Shown here piece by piece: positions 44,440 to 49,860 of a stretch of DNA of 49,860 nucleotides (the stretch's first letter is position 1; the number at the start of each line of letters is the position of its first letter). The position numbers were made by a program, and so were the translations under genes. The notes beneath the pieces were generated by a model that was not told the DNA's origin, did not search any database, and saw only the letters and a list, made by a program, of their open reading frames with translations. The DNA is from Muribaculaceae bacterium (GTDB taxonomy: Bacteria > Bacteroidota > Bacteroidia > Bacteroidales > Muribaculaceae): contig JAIDYR010000082.1 of the NCBI GenBank assembly GCA_029057985.1, forward strand, positions 1 to 49,860, in the 5' to 3' direction.

Positions 44440-45924
44440 ATGAAATACTACGATAACCTTATTTTCGAGCTTTCGCGTCCCGGACGCAAGGGCTATGAAC
44501 TCCCGGCGAATGATTTCGGCAAAGATGCTTTCGATAATCTCCCCGCCGACCTGATGCGTCAGGAGGCAGCTGAGCTTCCCGAAGTCAGCGAACTTGACGT
44601 CGTCCGCCATTATACAAACCTCTCGATGAAAAACTTCGGAGTCGATACAGGGTTCTATCCCCTGGGATCGTGTACGATGAAATATAATCCGAAGATCAAT
44701 GAAGAGGTGGCAGTAATTCCCGAATTTACAGCTATCCATCCGCTGCAGGATGAAAAGTCTGTGCAGGGAGCTCTGGAACTTTATTATAACCTTCAGAAGG
44801 CTCTGGCCAATATCGCGGGTCTTTATGAGTTTACTTTGAATCCTTATGCGGGTGCCCACGGAGAATTGACGGGGCTGATGATCATGCGCTCATACCATAT
44901 CGCTAATGGCGATACCAAGCGCACCAAAGTAATCGTCCCCAATTCAGCTCACGGCACTAACCCGGCTTCGGCAATGGTAGCCGGTCTTGAAGTGGTCGAG
45001 GTAAAATCCAAACCCAACGGATCAATCGACGTCGAGGATCTAAAGCCTTTGCTCGATGACACTGTAGCGGGCATCATGATGACTAATCCCAACACTCTCG
45101 GAATGTTTGAGACGGAAATCATGGAAATCGCTAAACTCGTGCACGAGGCGGGAGGTTTGCTGTACTATGACGGAGCAAATCTAAATCCTCTTCTTGGCAA
45201 AGTGCGCCCCGGCGATATGGGATTCGATATCATGCATATCAATCTCCATAAGACTTTCTCAACGCCTCATGGTGGTGGTGGCCCCGGATCCGGTCCGGTC
45301 GGCGTTACAGAGCGTCTGGCCAAGTTCCTCCCCAATCCCAAGGTGAAGAAAAACGAGGATGGCACTTTCTCTATCATCACTTCAGGCGACAGCCTCGGGA
45401 GCATATCAACATTCCTTGGTAACTTCGGCGTGATGATGAAAGCCTACGCTTATATCCTCACTCTCGGCAAGGAAAATATCCGCAATGTCGGGCCGCTTGC
45501 CACTCTGAATGCCAACTACATCAAGGAATCTCTTAAGGATGACTATCTGCTCCCGATCGAAGGTGTCTGCAAGCATGAGTTCGTATTCGACGGACTAAAG
45601 GACAAATCAACTCATGTGACCACTCTCAACGTCGCAAAGCGCCTTCTTGACTATGGGTTCCATGCTCCTACTATCTATTTCCCCCTTCTTTTCCATGAGA
45701 GCATGATGATAGAGCCGACTGAGACCGAAAGTCTGGAGACTCTTGATGAATTCATCGACGTTATGCATAAGGTAGCCAAGGAAGCGCGGGAGACACCTGA
45801 GAAAGTGATCGAAGCTCCGCTGACAACTCTTGTACGCAAACTTGATGAGACCGGAGCTGCAAAAAATCCTGTGCTTACTTATCGTCATCTCCTTAAAGAG
45901 AACGAAAAGGAAGCCGCTAAATAA
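44440..45924 (+). CDS. gcvPB: Glycine dehydrogenase (decarboxylating) subunit 2
   Basis: 494 residues, the C-terminal half of the split P protein. The PLP-binding Lys is Lys271 in [19 protein letters not shown], and the preceding [12 protein letters not shown] and [14 protein letters not shown] segments form the active site. It also has [14 protein letters not shown] near the N-terminus. It decarboxylates glycine and loads the aminomethyl group on GcvH. It ends 9 bp before the lpdA ATG. Confidence 0.97.
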   Translation: MKYYDNLIFELSRPGRKGYELPANDFGKDAFDNLPADLMRQEAAELPEVSELDVVRHYTNLSMKNFGVDTGFYPLGSCTMKYNPKINEEVAVIPEFTAIHPLQDEKSVQGALELYYNLQKALANIAGLYEFTLNPYAGAHGELTGLMIMRSYHIANGDTKRTKVIVPNSAHGTNPASAMVAGLEVVEVKSKPNGSIDVEDLKPLLDDTVAGIMMTNPNTLGMFETEIMEIAKLVHEAGGLLYYDGANLNPLLGKVRPGDMGFDIMHINLHKTFSTPHGGGGPGSGPVGVTERLAKFLPNPKVKKNEDGTFSIITSGDSLGSISTFLGNFGVMMKAYAYILTLGKENIRNVGPLATLNANYIKESLKDDYLLPIEGVCKHEFVFDGLKDKSTHVTTLNVAKRLLDYGFHAPTIYFPLLFHESMMIEPTETESLETLDEFIDVMHKVAKEARETPEKVIEAPLTTLVRKLDETGAAKNPVLTYRHLLKENEKEAAK

Positions 45925-45933
45925 TCGGGATTG

Positions 45934-47292
45934 ATGGAAAAGTCAGATCTTATAATTATCGGAGCAGGACCGGGTGGCTATGAGACCGCTCTGGCTGCTG
46001 CAAAGAGAGGTATGAGTGTTACGCTTTTCAATGGCGGCGCACTCGGAGGCACATGTCTTAACGAAGGTTGCATCCCGACAAAATGTCTTTGCAAGAATGC
46101 AGAGGTTGTAGATACTATTAGGGAAGCAGAGAAGTTCGGAATAGACGACTTTACATTTACTCTTGATTTCAACGAGGTAATTGCACGCAAGCAGAACGTA
46201 GTAAGCCAGCTTCGCGAGGGCATTGCAATGATGCTTAAAGGAGCAAAGGTCAACGTTATCGAGTCCAAGGCTTCGTTTAAGGATGCCACCACCATTGAAG
46301 CTGACGGCGTCGAATATACCGCCGACAACATCATCATCGCTACAGGCAGCAATTCGCGCTCTTTACCGATCGAAGGCCATGATCTTGAGTGTGTCAAAGA
46401 CAGCACCGACATGCTCAATATAGATTATATTCCCGAATCACTGACTATAATCGGAGGCGGGGTAATAGGGCTTGAATTCGCATCAATCTTCGCTGCGTTC
46501 GGATCGAAAGTGACGGTAATTGAATTTATGAAGCAGATTCTTCCTCCTTTCGACAGTGACATAGCAAAGCGTCTTAAGCAGGCTTTGACAAAGAGGGGCA
46601 TAAAGATTATCACCTCTGCTGCCGCCAAGAAGATTGAGCAGAACGAAGATTACGAAATCGTAGTGACATACGAAAGCAAAGGCAAAGAAGAGTCTGTCGT
46701 ATCATCTGATCTTCTTATGGCAGTAGGTCGCGCTCCGCGTGTGGAAGGCCTTGGATTGGAAAAGGCCGGAGTTGAATATTCTCCCAAGGGTATTCCCGTG
46801 AATGATGGCATGAGGACTAATAGAGACCATATATATGCGATCGGCGATGTGAATGCGCGCATGATGCTGGCTCACGTCGCTACTTTCCAGGGCTACCGCG
46901 CTCTTAATACTATTCAGGGACTTGAAGATGACATACGATTCGATATCACTCCATCAGCAGTTTTCACGCGTCCGGAATGTGGTATGGTCGGTCTTACAGA
47001 GGAGCAATGCAAGGCTCAGGGGATCGAAATCCGCATAGGCCAGAGCTTCTTCAGAGCCAATGGTAAAGCTTTGACTATGGGAGAACCCGACGGATTGTGC
47101 AAACTCATTTTCCGCAAAGAGGATGATCTACTGATAGGAGCGCATATCATGGGAGTGGAGGCTGCTGATCTCGCCCAGCAATGCGCTGACATGATGAATA
47201 GCGGTGCAACTCTCCGGAGTATGGAGCAGATTATCTTCTCTCATCCGTCGGTGAGCGAGGTTATTATGGCAGCAGTCCATGCTGTTAAATGA
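45934..47292 (+). CDS. lpdA: Dihydrolipoyl dehydrogenase (glycine cleavage L protein)
   Basis: 452 residues from the ATG at 45934 (a TTG one codon upstream is less likely). FAD motif IIGAGPGGYETAL (8-20), redox cysteines Cys41 and Cys46 in GGTCLNEGCIPTK, NAD motif IIGGGVIGLEFA, FAD contact YAIGDVNARMMLAHVA and C-terminal HPSVSEVIMAAVHAV with the His and Glu of the active-site dyad. It reoxidises the lipoyl arm of GcvH with NAD+. Immediately after gcvPB and followed by a terminator. Confidence 0.96.
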   Translation: MEKSDLIIIGAGPGGYETALAAAKRGMSVTLFNGGALGGTCLNEGCIPTKCLCKNAEVVDTIREAEKFGIDDFTFTLDFNEVIARKQNVVSQLREGIAMMLKGAKVNVIESKASFKDATTIEADGVEYTADNIIIATGSNSRSLPIEGHDLECVKDSTDMLNIDYIPESLTIIGGGVIGLEFASIFAAFGSKVTVIEFMKQILPPFDSDIAKRLKQALTKRGIKIITSAAAKKIEQNEDYEIVVTYESKGKEESVVSSDLLMAVGRAPRVEGLGLEKAGVEYSPKGIPVNDGMRTNRDHIYAIGDVNARMMLAHVATFQGYRALNTIQGLEDDIRFDITPSAVFTRPECGMVGLTEEQCKAQGIEIRIGQSFFRANGKALTMGEPDGLCKLIFRKEDDLLIGAHIMGVEAADLAQQCADMMNSGATLRSMEQIIFSHPSVSEVIMAAVHAVK

Positions 47293-47341
47293 TTCATAAT
47301 CTGTGATTCCTGATTCTTCAGAAATTAAATGAATAAATTAT

Positions 47342-47383
47342 CGCCGTCCCGGTTTAAGATCGCGGACGGCGTTTCCTTTTTAA
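47342..47383. terminator. Terminator between lpdA and the MBL hydrolase gene
   Basis: CGCCGTCC (47342-47349) pairs with GGACGGCG (47364-47371) around a 14-nt loop, followed by TTTCCTTTTT. It ends the glycine cleavage operon, and as the symmetric stem is also 26 bp from the stop of the convergent gene at 47409 it may serve both. Confidence 0.75.
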
Positions 47384-47408
47384 TTTTGGATATGATTGCG
47401 GTGATATC

Positions 47409-48053
47409 TCAGACGATGAGGTAAGGGTTTGAGTGGCGTTCTTTGCCAATTGTAGTCGGTCCCCCATGGCCGGGATAGACGACAGTCTCGGCAGGTAAAG
47501 TCAGAAGTTTCTCCTTAATTGACTTTATCAATTGCTGATGATTCCCTCCGGGTAGATCTGTACGTCCTATACTCATTGAGAACAGGGCATCTCCGGAAAT
47601 CAGATAACCGTCGGCTTCATCATAGAGTGCAATACTCCCTTGGGAATGACCCGGGACATGGATAACCTTCAGACTCCCGTTGCCGATGTTGATTATGTCG
47701 CCATCTTTTAATTTTCTATCTATTGAGATCTCCTCGGGTGCAAATGGAAGACCAAACATCTGCGCCTGTTGTTGTATTCTTTCACCAAGCGGAAGATCGA
47801 GTGCGTTGGCAGATGAGGGAGCGGAAAACGTCTGCTGAGCCCAGGAGTTGCCGATAGCGTGGTCAATGTGTAGATGGGTATTGATTATATCAACGACTTT
47901 AAGGCCGTTAGAATTGATAAAATTAAGCATTGCATTCCGTTCTTCGGGATTTATCATACCGGGATCAATTATAGCGCAATCCTTAGTCTCCTCATCTATT
48001 ACAATGTAAGTATTGATTCCGAAAAGAGAAAATTCAAAACGTGCAATTTTCAT
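47409..48053 (-). CDS. MBL-fold hydrolase, glyoxalase II-like
   Basis: 214 residues with the metallo-beta-lactamase fold. The metal ligands are His60, His62, Asp64 and His65 in NTHLHIDHAIGN, a fourth His in HVPGHSQGS, an Asp in LISGDALF, and a last His in VVYPGHGGPTTIG. The N-terminal GINTYIVIDEETKDCAIIDPG is typical of glyoxalase II-type thioesterases. It is about 62 bp downstream of rsmG on the same strand. Substrate unknown; members are often called hydroxyacylglutathione hydrolase-like even in species without glutathione. Confidence 0.88.
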   Translation of the reverse strand: MKIARFEFSLFGINTYIVIDEETKDCAIIDPGMINPEERNAMLNFINSNGLKVVDIINTHLHIDHAIGNSWAQQTFSAPSSANALDLPLGERIQQQAQMFGLPFAPEEISIDRKLKDGDIINIGNGSLKVIHVPGHSQGSIALYDEADGYLISGDALFSMSIGRTDLPGGNHQQLIKSIKEKLLTLPAETVVYPGHGGPTTIGKERHSNPYLIV

Positions 48054-48115
48054 AGCATATAGTTTTAATAGTATATTTATTAGTGTAAGTTTCTAAACGG
48101 TTTGAGTTCAGACTA

Positions 48116-48745
48116 TTATTTTATAACCGGGGTATATACAATCATCTTTGTCTTGAAGAATTCCTGAGGGAAGAAGTCTGATATAGGGATTATCTCTGAT
48201 GTAGAGTATAGATTTCCCAATTCTGTCTTTAAATCTCCTCCTTTAAGAGTTATAAGACCGTTGGGGATGGCATTGCGGTTGAGAGGGGAGATGTTTCTAC
48301 GGATAAGACGGAGCAGATCTGGCTGAGGCATGACTGCCCGACTTACTACGAAGTCAAATGTATTGTGACATTCTCCTACATCTCCATGCCGGAAACTGAC
48401 GTTTTTCAAGCCTATCTTATCCGCAACGTCAGACGCAACACGTAGTTTTTTAGCTATCCTGTCGATCAGATGGAAATGGACGTGTGGAAACATTACGGCG
48501 AGTGGTAGGCCGGGAAATCCCCCTCCGGTGCCTATATCCATTATTCTCGATTCAGGAGAAAACTGAATGAATTTTGCTATTGCCAGAGAATGAAGAATAT
48601 GATTGACGCAAAGATTTTCGATATCCTTACGGGATATGACATTTATCTTGTCATTCCATTCAGGATATAGTGAGGTCATCATCAGGAACTGCTCTTTCTG
48701 AATCTGGCTAAGATTCGGAAATGCATTAAAAATTTCGTTAATCAT
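48116..48745 (-). CDS. rsmG: 16S rRNA (guanine527-N7)-methyltransferase
   Basis: 209 residues. Motifs: KINVISRKDIENLCVNHILHSLAIAKFIQF (in parts: KINVISRKDIENL, HILHSL), SAM-binding RIMDIGTGGGFPGLPLAV, HLIDRIAKKLRVASDVA and FVVSRAV. It methylates G527 of 16S rRNA (E. coli numbering). The start at 48745 agrees with the family N-terminus, leaving only 4 nt between the start codon and the -7 promoter element. Confidence 0.96.
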   Translation of the reverse strand: MINEIFNAFPNLSQIQKEQFLMMTSLYPEWNDKINVISRKDIENLCVNHILHSLAIAKFIQFSPESRIMDIGTGGGFPGLPLAVMFPHVHFHLIDRIAKKLRVASDVADKIGLKNVSFRHGDVGECHNTFDFVVSRAVMPQPDLLRLIRRNISPLNRNAIPNGLITLKGGDLKTELGNLYSTSEIIPISDFFPQEFFKTKMIVYTPVIK

Positions 48746-48749
48746 AAGG

Positions 48750-48781
48750 CAAAATTACAAAATATTTCGTATCTTCGCAAA
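48750..48781 (-). promoter_or_regulatory. Promoter of rsmG abutting the start codon
   Basis: On the minus strand TTTG (48778-48781), 20 nt, TAATTTTG (48750-48757): a perfect two-element match. The ATG of rsmG begins at 48745, so transcription should start at or within a few bases of the start codon and give a leaderless mRNA. Confidence 0.75.
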
Positions 48782-48814
48782 ATGAAATAATCTGAAGATT
48801 ATTCTTTGATTGAA

Positions 48815-48872
48815 AAAAATAGCGTCTGCTGGTTGTGACCTATAAGGGATATTGGAAGTTCCTTCAGACGCC
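48815..48872 (-). terminator. Possible minus-strand terminator or leader hairpin
   Basis: GCGTCTG (48822-48828) pairs with CAGACGC (48865-48871) around 36 nt; on the minus strand it is followed by a run of seven T. It may stop transcription that reads left from the tRNA genes, or it may be a folded leader of the DUF3127 gene. The stem is short for its loop, so the call is weak. Confidence 0.3.
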
Positions 48873-48928
48873 TCAGAATTATAACAACGGAAATATTGAA
48901 AAATTTCAAATATAAAAACAAGATATAA

Positions 48929-49372
48929 ATGGATTTTGTAGCAAAATTAGTGCAGGACCTCCCGATGGAAGAAGGGGTATCCAAGGCTGGAAATAATTGG
49001 AGAAAGAAAAGCTGGATTGTTCAGACTTTCGGTCAATATCCAAAGACTGTGCAGGTTATTGCCTTGGGCAATGCCATAGATAATGTCCACATGGAGCTGA
49101 TGAAGGTATATAATCTTTCGGTAGACTTAGAGAGCCGCGAATATAATGGTAGGTGGTATACGGACGTTAAGGTATTTCGTGCAGTAGAGACAGTAGATCC
49201 TTCTCTTGCGCCTCAAGGTTATCCGGCTCCCGGAGTGAATCCTGCTCCTGCCGCTCCCGGAGTAATGCCCGGGAATACGCCGGTAAGTGATCCTTTCTCC
49301 GGAGCTGCGCAGTCAGATCCCTTTGCCGGAGCAGCTGCCTTCGGCGATGCCAGCGACGATCTTCCTTTCTAA
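48929..49372 (+). CDS. DUF3127 protein with SSB-like C-terminal tail
   Basis: 147 residues. The N-terminal DUF3127 domain (about 3-88) has the family's OB-fold-like pattern (SKAGNNWRKKSWIVQTFGQYP, in parts SKAGNNWRKK and QYPKTVQV) and the closing motif ESREYNGRWYTDVKVFRA. A Pro/Gly/Ala-rich linker (91-130) follows and the end is ASDDLPF (141-147), which has the same form as the C-terminal tip of single-stranded DNA-binding proteins (acidic residues, then hydrophobic-Pro-Phe). DNA binding is inferred only from this layout. It is divergent from rsmG. A 31-bp hairpin follows. Confidence 0.85.
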   Translation: MDFVAKLVQDLPMEEGVSKAGNNWRKKSWIVQTFGQYPKTVQVIALGNAIDNVHMELMKVYNLSVDLESREYNGRWYTDVKVFRAVETVDPSLAPQGYPAPGVNPAPAAPGVMPGNTPVSDPFSGAAQSDPFAGAAAFGDASDDLPF

Positions 49373-49382
49373 ATATTTCATT

Positions 49383-49452
49383 CAAAATGCACCCCATATA
49401 AAACTCAGGCGGCTTCTATCGGCCGCCTGGGTTTTATATGGGGTGCATTTTG
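49383..49452. terminator. 31-bp near-perfect inverted repeat after the DUF3127 gene
   Basis: 49383-49413 pairs with 49422-49452 over 31 bp with a single G-T and no gap, loop TTCTATCG. The right arm is followed by a T-rich stretch (TTTTGCTTTAATTTT). It is 10 bp after the DUF3127 stop. The length far exceeds a normal terminator stem, though terminator action in both directions is likely. Confidence 0.85.
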
Positions 49453-49607
49453 CTTTAATTTTGAATCTCTAAATTTTTATAATTTTTATCCCTTCAACCA
49501 TTATTTCCTCTTATCCTGTAAATTTAAGAATTTTTCCTTATGTTTGTAACATGGTTTTGGAATTTACCCCTTTATTTTGATTGAATCAGAAGAGGTGGGG
49601 GATCGGA

Positions 49608-49650
49608 TAAAAAAGAAGACCGCAAAGTTCGGGAAGAACTTTACGGTCTT
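49608..49650 (-). terminator. Terminator of the tRNA-Leu genes
   Basis: On the minus strand a 15-bp stem (49636-49650 with 49616-49630, one T-G pair), 5-nt loop and, after CTTC, a run of T (49608-49614). It lies 11 bp beyond the 3' end of the nearer tRNA. Confidence 0.85.
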
Positions 49651-49661
49651 AATAAGTTAAG

Positions 49662-49745
49662 TGTCCAAGATGAGAATCGAACTCACACGGCCTAATGGCC
49701 ACTACCCCCTCAAAGTAGCGCGTCTACCAATTCCGCCACCTGGAC
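49662..49745 (-). tRNA. tRNA-Leu (anticodon GAG)
   Basis: 84 nt on the minus strand with a 7-bp acceptor stem (GTCCAGG with CTTGGAC, one G-T pair), discriminator A, a D arm with GGTAGACGC, an anticodon loop TTGAGGG (anticodon GAG, reading CUU/CUC), a long class II variable arm (TGGCC-ATTA-GGCCG) and a T arm with TTCGATT. The CCA end is not encoded. Confidence 0.95.
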
Positions 49746-49786
49746 AACTGGGTAAGATTCCTTATGGAATCGGAAATAAAATGAAG

Positions 49787-49860
49787 TGTCCAAGATGAGA
49801 ATCGAACTCACACGGCCTAATGGCCACTACCCCCTCAAAGTAGCGCGTCTACCAATTCCG
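49787..49860 (-). tRNA. tRNA-Leu (anticodon GAG), second copy, cut by window end
   Basis: 74 nt of a second copy, identical over all visible positions to the first, 41 nt away in the same orientation. The last about 10 nt (the 5' acceptor strand and first bases) lie outside the window. Confidence 0.92.

Noticed and set aside
1..49860. Mobile elements, prophage, CRISPR or defence system
   Set aside because: No transposase, integrase, phage structural gene, Cas gene, restriction gene or spaced repeat array is visible. Gene content is housekeeping throughout.

Overview
The window is chromosomal DNA from a member of the Bacteroidales, most likely Muribaculaceae or a close relative. This rests on Bacteroidota-restricted families (DUF5723, DUF4835, DUF5606, DUF3127), a split glycine decarboxylase, a lone AddB-like Fe-S nuclease, and several promoters of the Bacteroidota form (TTTG, 19-20 nt, TAnnTTTG). 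The family-level assignment is inference. Nearly everything is housekeeping. I see no insertion sequence, prophage, CRISPR array, rRNA or plasmid function.

Left part (1-14 kb, all on the minus strand): a beta-barrel-type DUF5723 protein with an uncharacterised lipoprotein; galE with a sugar nucleotidyltransferase; holB; then a long run reading rplY (own promoter, terminator after it), pth, AddB-like nuclease, NDH-2, META-domain lipoprotein and S4 RNA-binding protein.

Middle (14.4-37.4 kb, all on the plus strand): a secreted four-module beta-sandwich protein with its own promoter and terminator; lepA-nhaA-PD40 protein; etfB-etfA-acyl-CoA dehydrogenase; rpsF-rpsR-rplI; dnaN-exonuclease-coaBC-DUF4835-recN-rlmB; nusB-yajC-ybbR-coaE-DUF5606. 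These cover ribosome assembly and quality, replication processivity, DNA repair, CoA synthesis (both coaBC and coaE), transcription antitermination and membrane biogenesis.

Right part (37.5-49.86 kb): htpG and a LolC/E-type permease on the minus strand, then a complete glycine cleavage set (gcvT, gcvH, gcvPA, gcvPB, lpdA) on the plus strand, with one clear promoter and a terminator. After that come an MBL-fold hydrolase and rsmG (minus), a DUF3127 protein with an SSB-like tail (plus), and two tandem identical tRNA-Leu(GAG) genes (minus), the second cut by the window edge.

I did not find an obviously new multi-gene system. The best leads are the SSB-like architecture of the DUF3127 protein, a NusB about 180 residues longer than its relatives with what looks like an internal duplication, CoaBC with replaced active-site residues, a probable leaderless rsmG transcript, and several unusually long perfect hairpins in intergenic DNA.
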